Source: Litoribacillus peritrichatus (GTDB lineage Bacteria > Pseudomonadota > Gammaproteobacteria > Pseudomonadales > Litoribrevibacteraceae). Taken from it: DNA of 64,000 nucleotides. Where the stretch lies: NCBI RefSeq assembly GCF_039537985.1, contig NZ_BAABBN010000012.1:310001-374000 (forward strand), read 5' to 3'. Both the position numbers and the translations under genes were made by a program. Shown in pieces: positions 43,944 to 52,124 of the stretch. The number at the start of each line of letters is the position of its first letter. Position 1 is the first letter of the stretch. The notes beneath the pieces are model-generated. The model worked only from the letters and a program-made list of their open reading frames with translations, made no database searches and had not been told where the DNA came from.

Positions 43944-44237
43944 TCATTGAAAGTTTTTCAAGAATTCAAAGCCATCAGCAGCCATTGAAGGGATAAACTC
44001 AGTCACTTCGTAATCTGCCAGCTCTGCAATGTAAAACGGGTCTTCTTTCAAAACAACGTTAAGCGCCTCAAGACTTGGAGCATTCGCCAATATCACGCCT
44101 CCTGTTCTTGGCACTTTCCGGCCTGATGCAATAAATACCTTCTCTGCATAATACTTTTCAAGGTATTGCACATGCGCATCTATATGTTGATCCACCTCGG
44201 ACAAATCTTTTTTATACGTCAACGAAACTACAAACAT
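43944..44237 (-). CDS. YCII-domain protein
   Basis: This 97-residue cytosolic protein has the YCII fold (dimeric alpha+beta barrel-like). The pattern is MFVVSLTYKKDLSEVDQHID, ASGRKVPRTGGVILAN and DPFYIAELADYEVTEF. The ATG at 44237 has GAGGGA at the right distance; a start four codons earlier would be a TTG. Such proteins are annotated as ligand-binding or dehydrochlorinase-like, but no activity is shown. The gene lies 32 bp after DUF523 and 79 bp before the racemase. Confidence 0.85.
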   Translation of the reverse strand: MFVVSLTYKKDLSEVDQHIDAHVQYLEKYYAEKVFIASGRKVPRTGGVILANAPSLEALNVVLKEDPFYIAELADYEVTEFIPSMAADGFEFLKNFQ

Positions 44238-44269
44238 CTCTTCCCTCAACTGACCGCTGAATTATTCCA

Positions 44270-44767
44270 TTAAATATTCTGAATCGGCGCTAACAAAGCT
44301 TTTAAATGACCAACGTTATGCTGGTTAAATACCCGAATGCCATGTTGCTTTAACAGCGCGGCTACCACACCTGCTCCCGGCACAGTTTTACCACTAAAGC
44401 GGCCATCATAAACATCGGAACTGCCACAAGAAGGGCTCAACTCCGTCAACACAGCATACTGAATACCTTCAGCCAGACAAACCTCAAGCGCGATGTGAGC
44501 GCCCCGAATGAATTCGGCCGTCACATCAACCCCATCATTCCCCATGACGTTTGCCTTAGAGGTCAACACATCCTCCCCTGTGCCAAACTGAATTTCAGCT
44601 GGCGGCCTGGGTGTTGGTAATCCAGCCGCAACTTCCGGGCACAATGGAATGATCTCATGATTGCTCAACAACCACTCAAAGTCATCATTTTGAGCCTTTT
44701 TATCCGTACCGTTGTAACGGACTTTCGACCCAAGTAAACAGGCACTGACTAAGATTTTGATACGCAA
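44270..44767 (-). CDS. DUF523-family protein
   Basis: The family N-terminus is RIKILVSACLLGSKVRYNG, with the Cys near residue 9. LCPEVAAGLPTPRPPAEIQ and LTELSPSCGSSDVYDGRFSG follow. I use the TTG at 44765-44767, with AAGGA four bases upstream, because the other in-frame start (44815) is also a TTG and would add 16 residues before the conserved start. The product is 165 residues, normal for DUF523. The conserved cysteines and PEV segment suggest a metal or Fe-S role; function is unknown. Confidence 0.82.
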   Translation of the reverse strand: MRIKILVSACLLGSKVRYNGTDKKAQNDDFEWLLSNHEIIPLCPEVAAGLPTPRPPAEIQFGTGEDVLTSKANVMGNDGVDVTAEFIRGAHIALEVCLAEGIQYAVLTELSPSCGSSDVYDGRFSGKTVPGAGVVAALLKQHGIRVFNQHNVGHLKALLAPIQNI

Positions 44768-44939
44768 AGTTTCCTTTATGACAGACAGAATGAAAACTCT
44801 AACCCTGAGAGCCAATACAAAAGTATCACATTTTACCTTCTGACTCCGATATGCATAGAGGCTGTCAGGCTCATATTTAAAATTTGTGCACTCAATCGAC
44901 GTATTGATTTATGACAACGACTAAAATGCGCCCACTTTA

Positions 44940-44954
44940 GGTTAAGGATTAACC
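44940..44954. promoter_or_regulatory. 15-bp dyad upstream of the LysM gene
   Basis: GGTTAA and TTAACC around a GGA centre, 97 bp before the LysM gene start. It could be an operator or fortuitous; no second copy was seen. Confidence 0.35.
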
Positions 44955-45050
44955 AAGTAGAAAACACGGAATGTTCAATGAGATACCTGTTCTCGCTTTG
45001 TTAAATCCCATCTGATTTTTTCTGAATTAATTCTATGGGTACGTTTTAAA

Positions 45051-45992
45051 ATGTCTGGTCTATATATTTGCCAAAATGGCGATACACTGGAAAGTGTTTG
45101 TAACTCATCTAACAATCAAAATCTAACAAGCGATCTGAAAAGCTTAAACCCCCATCTTAGTCCCTCAAGTAATTTAAGATCGGGTCAGGCAATTATTTTA
45201 CCAGGAAAAACGAATGAGGTAGGTTCAGCGTCTCAACGTTTTTTACTTCAAAGCTCTCCTTCAAGTATCCAAAACCTATCAAAGATAACGGAAACAATGA
45301 CGGGCCACCAAGCGCTCGCGTTAGCAGAAGTGTCTGAAAGATTAGGATTAAGGGATATTGCTCCAGATTTGAATACGTTCGGTGGCGGTGGCTTAGGAGC
45401 CGCCACGGCCAGAGCAAGCAGCTTTCTAATGGCTTTAAAAAAATACGACGATGCCCTTGCAGAATATCATGGTTTTAAAAATCATCGCGCTGCGCCAAAC
45501 ACACTTTCAATGGCAAAGCTCAAGGTAGCCAACGCGTTCAAAGAAATGCAGATAAAGTTTAATAATGAAACGTTGAACTTCTTCAACAAATACCCTGCCA
45601 AAATGGAATCCTACACAATAGCAAGGCCAGGCAGACCTGTTATCATGGCTAACCGAACCATACCAATCACAACCTCTTCCGGAGCAACCAGTTTGGCCAA
45701 GTTTGCCAGATACGGTAAAGGTCTTGGTTATGGGATGGTAGCTTTAGATGGGTATTTCAGATATCAAGCAGTGGATCAAATGCGTTTAAACGGAGGTAAC
45801 TGGCAGCGCGAAGCCTGGGCGCAAGGCGTAGGAATGCTTGCTGGGTTAGGTATTGGAGCCTATTCCTTCGCCTTCTTGTTAGGACCATTTGGAATAGTAT
45901 TAGGTATTATTTTGGCTGGAGCGGTAGCTGTTATTTCTGATAAATTAATAGTCTCTAGCACACGTCATATTTATGATCAGATAGCATACTAA
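45051..45992 (+). CDS. LysM protein with C-terminal membrane segment, effector-like
   Basis: This 313-residue protein has no signal peptide. Residues 3-52 form a LysM module (ICQNGDTLESVCNSSN; LRSGQAIILPG). A middle Ala-rich helical region (85-175) follows, then a patch with GRPVIMANRTIP. The C-terminal residues 261-295 are a Gly-rich hydrophobic stretch (LAGLGIGAYSFAFLLGPFGI and AGAVAVI), likely one or two membrane passes. This layout, directly followed by three tandem small membrane proteins, suggests a membrane-inserting toxin with immunity proteins. The region is AT-rich, and the gene has no clear Shine-Dalgarno. No VgrG, Hcp or PAAR gene is near, so the delivery route is not shown. Confidence 0.65.
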   Translation: MSGLYICQNGDTLESVCNSSNNQNLTSDLKSLNPHLSPSSNLRSGQAIILPGKTNEVGSASQRFLLQSSPSSIQNLSKITETMTGHQALALAEVSERLGLRDIAPDLNTFGGGGLGAATARASSFLMALKKYDDALAEYHGFKNHRAAPNTLSMAKLKVANAFKEMQIKFNNETLNFFNKYPAKMESYTIARPGRPVIMANRTIPITTSSGATSLAKFARYGKGLGYGMVALDGYFRYQAVDQMRLNGGNWQREAWAQGVGMLAGLGIGAYSFAFLLGPFGIVLGIILAGAVAVISDKLIVSSTRHIYDQIAY

Positions 45993-45994
45993 TT

Positions 45995-46381
45995 ATGAAA
46001 ACATATGAAGCATTAGAGACCTTAATTAGCTTTGGTTCTGTTGGCTGTATACTTATTATATATGTCGCTTTGATATTTATCTCAGTAACGCTAGATCGGC
46101 GTTTAAAGAGAAAGTTCGAAAGCCACCCAGAAATCATTATTCAAGAGACTTGGTTTTTTCGAGTAGTTTCTATTTCCCTTAATGTTGCGATTAAAAATAG
46201 ATCAAAAAACGACAGAGTAATGATACACCACTACAAGGGCTTTGATTTCAGAAGTTTTGCCACGTTACCCGAAAAGATATTCTGTTTTCTGTCCCTGTAT
46301 GCTTTTATTGTTTTTATTATCATTCTGCTTTCAGCATACCCCCTTGAGTACTTAGGATTTATAAACTTAGGGCTACTTTAG
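45995..46381 (+). CDS. tandem membrane protein 1, candidate immunity protein
   Basis: This 128-residue protein starts 2 bp after the LysM gene. It has N-terminal and C-terminal spans (residues 12-33 and 98-118) and a basic soluble middle with DRRLKRKFESHPEIIIQETW, FFRV, LNVAIKNRSKN and HHYKGFDFRS. It is closely related to the next two genes. Being adjacent to the toxin-like LysM gene and membrane-located, it would fit an immunity protein that protects the membrane. I know of no named family; function is inferred from the layout. Confidence 0.65.
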   Translation: MKTYEALETLISFGSVGCILIIYVALIFISVTLDRRLKRKFESHPEIIIQETWFFRVVSISLNVAIKNRSKNDRVMIHHYKGFDFRSFATLPEKIFCFLSLYAFIVFIIILLSAYPLEYLGFINLGLL

Positions 46382-46413
46382 CTTGCCCTAAAGTTAAGTA
46401 TTAGATAGACATC

Positions 46414-46800
46414 ATGACAAATTACGATTTATTTTCAGTGGTTTTTTCTTTTGGGGTAGCCGGTCTATTAATTTTGACTTGTTTTACATTAATACTTGTG
46501 AGCCTCACAGTTGATAGACGACTTAAAAAAGTATTCATTAATCATCCAGACATTACTGTACAAACAACTTGGTTTTTTAGAGTAATTAACATTGCATTAA
46601 ATGTTGTTTTTAAAAGCAGATCGATAAACAACAAAATAATGCAATATCATTACAACGGGTTTGACTTTCGTAGTCACGCAACTGCTCTAGAAATCATTAT
46701 TTGTTTCGTTTACGTATTTTCAGGCCTAGCAATGATTACTTTAGGGCTATTAGCCTACCCAGCGGAATACTTTGGTTTAATAGACTTTGATTTACTTTAG
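46414..46800 (+). CDS. tandem membrane protein 2, candidate immunity protein
   Basis: This is a 128-residue paralogue of the gene at 45995, with the same length and the same two-span layout. The middle keeps DRRLKKVFINHPDI, TTWFFRV, LNVVFKSRS and HYNGFDFRS. Differences are spread evenly and are many, so the duplication is old, not recent. It probably shares a transcript with the first copy, 32 bp downstream. Confidence 0.65.
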   Translation: MTNYDLFSVVFSFGVAGLLILTCFTLILVSLTVDRRLKKVFINHPDITVQTTWFFRVINIALNVVFKSRSINNKIMQYHYNGFDFRSHATALEIIICFVYVFSGLAMITLGLLAYPAEYFGLIDFDLL

Positions 46801-46842
46801 AGAAAATTTAAGGTTGGCAAATTTGTCAGCCGCTAGGAAGAT

Positions 46843-47232
46843 ATGACCAGAGTAGATTTAATAGAAATTTCTCTCGCGATCCTGGCCTTAGGCTCACTCG
46901 CTCTAATATACATGTCACTCATATTTTTAGCGTTTACATTGGATAGAAGATTAAAAATTGAATTTCAAAATCACCCAGATATCATCCCTCAAGATAGTTG
47001 GTTTTTCCGTGTTATTTGTATTTCATTAAATGTTGCACTAAAAAACCGATCTAAAACTGATAGGATCATGAAACACCACTATAAATGATTTGACTTCAGA
47101 AGTTTTGCCAATTCAATTGAAACTCTTTTTAGTATTATTTTTATGTATTCTTTCTTTACTTTACTTTTTTCAGCCCTATTCAGTTACATTTTAGACTACT
47201 ACGGCTATGTAAATTTGGGACTATTTAGTTAG
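46843..47232 (+). pseudogene. tandem membrane protein 3, inactivated by one in-frame TGA
   Basis: The third paralogue is open from the ATG at 46843 but has TGA at 47086-47088, inside HHYK-FDFRSFA where the other copies encode glycine (GGC or GGG). GGA to TGA is one base. The frame stays open for another 47 codons to TAG at 47230-47232, still matching copies one and two (FDFRSFANS, NLGLF end). The truncation removes the second membrane span, so the product is probably inactive. The intact remainder shows that the loss is recent. Stop readthrough cannot be excluded from sequence alone. Confidence 0.75.
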
Positions 47233-47507
47233 TCCATTTCTCTTTCCTGAATCCGTGACTTTTCAACCGGATTCAGCCTGTCAACTGATCTGATTCTTGT
47301 CTATTTCAGCGAATGATGAATAATTTGATAAAAAGTATGATGTTAAAAAGGGGCACTACAACGAAAAGTTCATACAAGCACAATAAAGACAATGTTTTCT
47401 GGCAACCATTATGAATGATGATAAAGCGCAAATAATACTAGAATGTTCAAAAGACTTACCAGCCACAACAATCAATACCCGACAGAAACCAGAATACTGG
47501 TTATCTC
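47233..47507. other. gene-free interval upstream of the B12 operon
   Basis: AT-rich spacer after the broken third paralogue. A 49-residue frame at 47411-47560 overlaps the riboswitch and has no ribosome site, so it is not called. Nothing else seen. Confidence 0.4.
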
Positions 47508-47535
47508 TTGCTTTCAAAATTCCTTTATGTAAAAT
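47508..47535 (+). promoter_or_regulatory. promoter of the btu operon
   Basis: TTGCTT (47508-47513) and TAAAAT (47530-47535) with a 16-bp spacer place the start of transcription just before the cobalamin riboswitch. Confidence 0.45.
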
Positions 47536-47539
47536 GCGC

Positions 47540-47706
47540 CCCCGTAAACGGTTCTCTTAACTGAGATTAATAGGGAACACGGTTGAAATCCGTGGCTGCC
47601 CCCGCAACTGTAAACAGCGAGTTCCAATTCAAAATACCACTGAGCATTTTCTCGGGAAGGTGAGTTGGAGACTAAGACCTGTGAGTCAGGAGACCTGCCG
47701 TTGAAC
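47540..47706 (+). promoter_or_regulatory. cobalamin riboswitch
   Basis: Hallmark segments appear in order on the plus strand: GGGAACACGGTTGAAATCCG, TGGCTGCCCCCGCAACTGTA, then CACTGAGC, CGGGAAGG, and GAGTCAGGAGACCTGCCG at 47683-47700. These are the P3-P6 core and the B12 box of the AdoCbl-type riboswitch. It is located 240 bp before btuB and would shut the uptake operon off when cobalamin is plentiful. A weak stem, CAAAC/GTTTG, lies just downstream. Confidence 0.95.
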
Positions 47707-47937
47707 GCGTCACCTACCTTCAAACGGGGATGTTTGTCAGGGCGGATTCCGAAACGGTGACAATAACTCAATTATTGTTGCTGGAAGTGAGTCCGTGGTG
47801 TATGCCTCGTTGTTTCTCTGTTCCCGTTTTTTTGCGATCTCCGTTCGTATGGCGTTTGTCTGCTGTGCGTTGAACCTAAGGAGAAACGCACATCCAGCTC
47901 CTATTCCTGCACCCCAGGGCAATGACGGAGCGTAATT

Positions 47938-49884
47938 ATGACGCCAAACAAACAAACAACATTATCATCTGCATTCAAGGTATTAATCCCCTCTTTGACA
48001 CTCTGTTCTCAATCTCTGCTGGCATCGGAACCCGCTGAAACAGAGCACGCAATGGAGATTGTTGTCAGTGCTTCCAAAGTGGAAATGAGCCGTGCAGCAA
48101 CCGGCAGCGCTATGACCGTGCTGGATTCAGAATACCTTGAGCAAAATCAGGTTCGAACCGTTTCGGACGCATTAAGAGACGTACCTGGTGTTGCCGTCAG
48201 CCGTAACGGTGCCGCCGGTTCTTTCACCCAGGTGCGTATTCGCGGCGCAGAAGCCAACCAAACACTGGTATTAATTGACGGCATTGAAGTGAATGATGTT
48301 GCCAACGGTTCCGAATATAACTTTGCTCACCTGATGAGCCTTGAGATTGAACGTATTGAAGTGCTTCGCGGTGCTCAAAGTGCGCTTTGGGGCAGCGATG
48401 CGATGGGTGGTGTGATCAACATCATCACCAAAAAAGGCAATGGCCCTTTGAACGGAAAAGTCAGCTTTGAGGCCGGCAGTTACGGAACACATCAGGAGTC
48501 ATTCAACTTAAACTCAGGCAGTGATATCTACCACTATTCTTTGAGTGGTTCTCTTGTTCATACCGATGGCATTTCTGATGCCAACGAGAAAGATGGCAAT
48601 CATGAAGAAGACGGTTACCGAAACGGCACGTTGAGCTTTCGTGGAGGCGTACAAGCGAACGACAATCTATCTTTTGAACTGAACCTCCGACATACAGAGG
48701 CAGACAGCGACAGTGATAGTTTTACTTCCGTTCCCGGATCAGCTGATCCCCGCCCAAGAGCAGTGGATGCTGACCAAAACGATGAAGTACGTCAGAAATT
48801 CGCAAGACTGTCTTCAAACCTTTCACTTTTTGATGATCAGTGGCAGCAGTCGTTTGGCGTGTCCAACAGCGACAGTAACAGAGAATCTTTCAAAGAAGGA
48901 ACGCTAAGCTCAAAAAATAAAGGCAAGCGCAGAAAATATGAATATCAAAGTGATGTCTATTTTGAAAGCGATGCAGCATCATCCAACGTAGATCACCGAA
49001 TAACCTTTGCAGCTGAACGCGAAGAAGAAAGCTTTTACACCAAAGGATGGTCCACGATTGATCGAGAAATGGATGCTTCCGGTTTCGCATTGGAGTACGG
49101 CGTGAGCTTAAATGATCAATGGTTTGCCACCCTAGCCGGTCGTCGAGACCTCAACAGTGAATTTCAAAACGATAATACCTATCGCTTTACCCTGGCAGGG
49201 TGGCTCTCATCTGACCTTCGAATTCACGCAAGTAAAGGCACTGGTATTAAAAACCCAGGGCTATACCAACTTTACGGTTCTAGCGAAACCTATAAAGGGA
49301 ACGAAAACTTAAAACCCGAAAAAAACGTCACCTGGGATTTGGGGACTGAATACCATTTCGACGCCGTTGATGGATACATTGATGTAACTTACTTCCATTC
49401 CGACGTTCGAAATATGATCACAGGTGCCGGACAAACCTCCATCAACCTGCCAAGCGATTCTAAGATCAAAGGTGTGGAGGTCAGTGCGACACTCAACCCA
49501 GCGTACAACTTTAGAATCGACGCAGGCTACACCTATACGGACAGCGATAATGGCGACGGAAAAGAACTGGTTCGAAGAGCAAAACACATCGCAAGTTTGA
49601 ACAGTAGCTACCTATTTCCAAACGACAAGACCCGGATTACCGGTGGCGTTCAATACAACGGCCAGCAAGATGACTTAATTTTTGATGAAAACTGGAACAC
49701 CAGTCAAAAAACACTCTCCGAGTTTGCCTTGCTGAATTTAGCCCTGAGTCATACCTTGAATGACCAGGTCGAGTTTTTTTGCAGGGTTGAAAACCTGCTG
49801 GATGAAGAGTACGAGGAAGTGGCAACCTATGGCACAAAAGGCATCAACGCCATGGTAGGTGTAACGTTACGGGGCAGCTTATAA
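47938..49884 (+). CDS. btuB: TonB-dependent vitamin B12 receptor
   Basis: This 648-residue outer-membrane protein has a signal peptide (to about residue 30) and a TonB box (MEIVVSASK). The plug domain (RTVSDALRDVPGVAVSRNGA; NQTLVLIDGIEVNDVA; IEVLRGAQSALWGSDAMGGV; INIITKKG) and the 22-strand barrel (ending VGVTLRGSL) follow. It takes up corrinoids with energy from TonB-ExbBD. GGAGCG precedes the ATG. The cobalamin riboswitch upstream and btuF/C/D downstream give the B12 assignment. The TonB box, plug and barrel are seen; corrinoid specificity is inferred from context. Confidence 0.94.
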   Translation: MTPNKQTTLSSAFKVLIPSLTLCSQSLLASEPAETEHAMEIVVSASKVEMSRAATGSAMTVLDSEYLEQNQVRTVSDALRDVPGVAVSRNGAAGSFTQVRIRGAEANQTLVLIDGIEVNDVANGSEYNFAHLMSLEIERIEVLRGAQSALWGSDAMGGVINIITKKGNGPLNGKVSFEAGSYGTHQESFNLNSGSDIYHYSLSGSLVHTDGISDANEKDGNHEEDGYRNGTLSFRGGVQANDNLSFELNLRHTEADSDSDSFTSVPGSADPRPRAVDADQNDEVRQKFARLSSNLSLFDDQWQQSFGVSNSDSNRESFKEGTLSSKNKGKRRKYEYQSDVYFESDAASSNVDHRITFAAEREEESFYTKGWSTIDREMDASGFALEYGVSLNDQWFATLAGRRDLNSEFQNDNTYRFTLAGWLSSDLRIHASKGTGIKNPGLYQLYGSSETYKGNENLKPEKNVTWDLGTEYHFDAVDGYIDVTYFHSDVRNMITGAGQTSINLPSDSKIKGVEVSATLNPAYNFRIDAGYTYTDSDNGDGKELVRRAKHIASLNSSYLFPNDKTRITGGVQYNGQQDDLIFDENWNTSQKTLSEFALLNLALSHTLNDQVEFFCRVENLLDEEYEEVATYGTKGINAMVGVTLRGSL

Positions 49885-49933
49885 AGTGCCCTTCTCCTTT
49901 TTTCTTTAAATAAACTCTAAAAGAGAATAAACC

Positions 49934-51016
49934 ATGCTTTCACTCACGAAACCCACGATATGCGGCCTGCTGATTCTTCTCAGTGGCATCTTGCTGTGGC
50001 TTTCAGAGCTGAAAGTAGGTTTATTCGATGCCAACGCGCTTTCCTCAACCGCCATACTGATCACAAAAGAAAGTACAAAAGAAAGTACAAAAGAAAGCAC
50101 TGACGAAAGCGCTGGTTTCCCTATGGTATTAATTGATCCCACCAGGGAAGAAATTATTTTGCAAAAGCCACCTGAACGGATTATTTCCGTAACCTTAGGC
50201 ACCGATGAAATTCTTCACGAACTGGTCGACCATCGCCGCATCGTGGCCGTCACTAATCTGGTCGATAACCCTCAGTTATCCAACATTCCCAACGTCTATC
50301 CACCACACATTAAGCGAATCAGCAGTGAAGTAGAATCCATCCTGGCACTTGAGCCGGACTTGGTATTCATAGGCGAATACACGCAAGCGGATACGGTTCG
50401 GTTATTGTTGAATGCTCAGGTTCCCGTGGTTCGGTTAGCTGGCGGTAATACCTTCAGTCACATTGAGAACAACATTAAAGTTGTGGGAAAAGTAACCGAC
50501 ACAGACTTTCAAGCCACTACATTGCTTAACTCGTTAAAACACACTAAAGATACCCACCAAAAGCTACAAAGCTCACATAAGCAAAGCCCACCCCGCGTCC
50601 TGTATTACAACCTGAACGGTTATTCCTCGGGCCAAAACACCACCATCGATGAAATAATTACCTTGGCTGGCGGCCACAATGTTATGCGTGAGACGGGCTT
50701 AACCGGAATACAAAAAATCAGTGCAGAAATGGCCATGGGCTTAGAGCCGGACGTTATTCTCATGCGAGGCTGGTCAATGGATTCAAAGTTAGATCCGGCT
50801 CAAACGTTAAAAAAGTTGCCCGCCTGGCAAAACGTGAATGCCGTTAAGAATAACCGGGTTTATGGCTTGAAAGGCGCGTGGGTTCTTTCTGTTTCGCAAT
50901 ACAGTTGGGATGGCATTCAACAGGTTTCTGAACTTCTGATCAAAGCGCATAACCCCAACAAAGTCCCCTTCATAAACACCCGCCCAATACCAAAGGATCA
51001 TGCCCATGCGCCTTAA
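49934..51016 (+). CDS. btuF: periplasmic/anchored cobalamin-binding protein
   Basis: This 360-residue TroA-type binding protein of the BtuF/FecB family has an N-terminal hydrophobic anchor or uncleaved signal (LLILLSGILLWLSEL). A short repeated linker (KESTKESTKEST) precedes the binding domain: PPERIISVTLGTDEILHELV, LEPDLVFIGEYTQADTVRLL, LYYNLNGYSSGQNTTIDEII and LKGAWVLSVSQYSWDG. It hands cobalamin to BtuCD. The start overlaps nothing, and its stop overlaps btuC by 17 bp. The lipid anchor seen in some relatives is absent. Confidence 0.9.
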   Translation: MLSLTKPTICGLLILLSGILLWLSELKVGLFDANALSSTAILITKESTKESTKESTDESAGFPMVLIDPTREEIILQKPPERIISVTLGTDEILHELVDHRRIVAVTNLVDNPQLSNIPNVYPPHIKRISSEVESILALEPDLVFIGEYTQADTVRLLLNAQVPVVRLAGGNTFSHIENNIKVVGKVTDTDFQATTLLNSLKHTKDTHQKLQSSHKQSPPRVLYYNLNGYSSGQNTTIDEIITLAGGHNVMRETGLTGIQKISAEMAMGLEPDVILMRGWSMDSKLDPAQTLKKLPAWQNVNAVKNNRVYGLKGAWVLSVSQYSWDGIQQVSELLIKAHNPNKVPFINTRPIPKDHAHAP

Positions 51017-52088
51017 TCCCTCAAGACCAATCACAAAACAAGCCTTCGGCTTATGTGTCTTGTTACTGCTATTAATCCTCTGTGTGATGATCAACATGGT
51101 TCACGGGCCAGCAAACATTTCTCTGAACCAGCTTTCCGGCATTTTGGCCAACCAATTTGTGGCCATGTTTGATTTAGAATTATTAAATACAGACCACATC
51201 AATATTCGCCCCTGGATGAATAATGTCATCCTGGATGTTCGTATGCCACGAATCATCATCGGCATATTTGCAGGTGCCTGCCTGGCCATTTGCGGCGCTG
51301 TAATGCAAGGGATGTTTCGAAACCCACTGGCCTCCCCTTCAGTCTTAGGCGTCTCCGCCGGTGCTTCATTGGGCGCCGTCATCGCGCTCTACTCTGGTCT
51401 TGCAGCCATAACAGTCTGGGCTTTACCCACATTTGCATTCATCGGTTCGGCCATCACTTTATTTGTAGTCTACCGAATCGCCAGCCACAGAGGCCAAACC
51501 ACCATTGGCACTTTACTTCTGGCGGGCGTCGCTCTCGGGGCTTTAAACAGTGCTGCATCATCGATGATTCTGGCTTTATCGCTCAACAATTGGGATGTCG
51601 GCAAAACCATTGTCTACTGGACCATGGGAGGCATTGAAGCCCGGACCTGGGATCATGTTTTATTGATATTGCCGTTTGCTGTTTCAGGAATCAGCTTACT
51701 GTTGTTTTATGCCCGCGATTTAGACGCCATGTTGTTAGGGGAAACACACGCGGCCTCAATTGGCGTGAGTGTTGATCAAGTCCGAAGAAAATTACTGGTG
51801 ATTACTGCACTTTTGGTCGGCGCTACGGTCTCTGTGTGCGGTGCCATTGGCTTTGTCGGATTAGTCGTGCCTCACATTATGCGTTTAATGCTTGGGCCCC
51901 ATCATCGTTATTTGCTGCCCGCATCCGCCTTAGGTGGTGCAATCACGTTGGTTGGCGCGGACTTACTGCTTCGCTGGGCATTTACAGACCGGGCTATTCC
52001 ACTGGGAGTCGCTACCGCAAGCTTGGGCGCGCCCTTCTTTTTGTTTCTTTTGATCAAAAAAGATTGGGCTTCAAAAGCCTCCATCTGA
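51000..52088 (+). CDS. btuC: FecCD-family cobalamin permease
   Basis: This 362-residue inner-membrane permease has about ten spans and FecCD signature segments (RMPRIIIGIFAGACLAICGA; GMFRNPLASPSVLGVSAGAS; GAIGFVGLVVPHIMRLMLGP). The last segment is the coupling-helix region that contacts the ATPase. It forms the channel of the B12 importer. Two ATGs are available (51000 and 51006), and both overlap btuF, so translation is coupled. Confidence 0.93.
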   Translation: MPMRLNPSRPITKQAFGLCVLLLLLILCVMINMVHGPANISLNQLSGILANQFVAMFDLELLNTDHINIRPWMNNVILDVRMPRIIIGIFAGACLAICGAVMQGMFRNPLASPSVLGVSAGASLGAVIALYSGLAAITVWALPTFAFIGSAITLFVVYRIASHRGQTTIGTLLLAGVALGALNSAASSMILALSLNNWDVGKTIVYWTMGGIEARTWDHVLLILPFAVSGISLLLFYARDLDAMLLGETHAASIGVSVDQVRRKLLVITALLVGATVSVCGAIGFVGLVVPHIMRLMLGPHHRYLLPASALGGAITLVGADLLLRWAFTDRAIPLGVATASLGAPFFLFLLIKKDWASKASI

Positions 52089-52124
52089 GTCAACGACAAC
52101 AGGTTCGTCCTAATAGGGAAATAC

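Noticed and set aside
46843..47232. Selenocysteine at the in-frame TGA
   Set aside because: The position is glycine in both paralogues and there is no downstream SECIS-like hairpin that I can see; a nonsense mutation is simpler.
47411..47560. 49-residue frame upstream of btuB
   Set aside because: It runs into the riboswitch core and has no ribosome site or homology that I can recognise.
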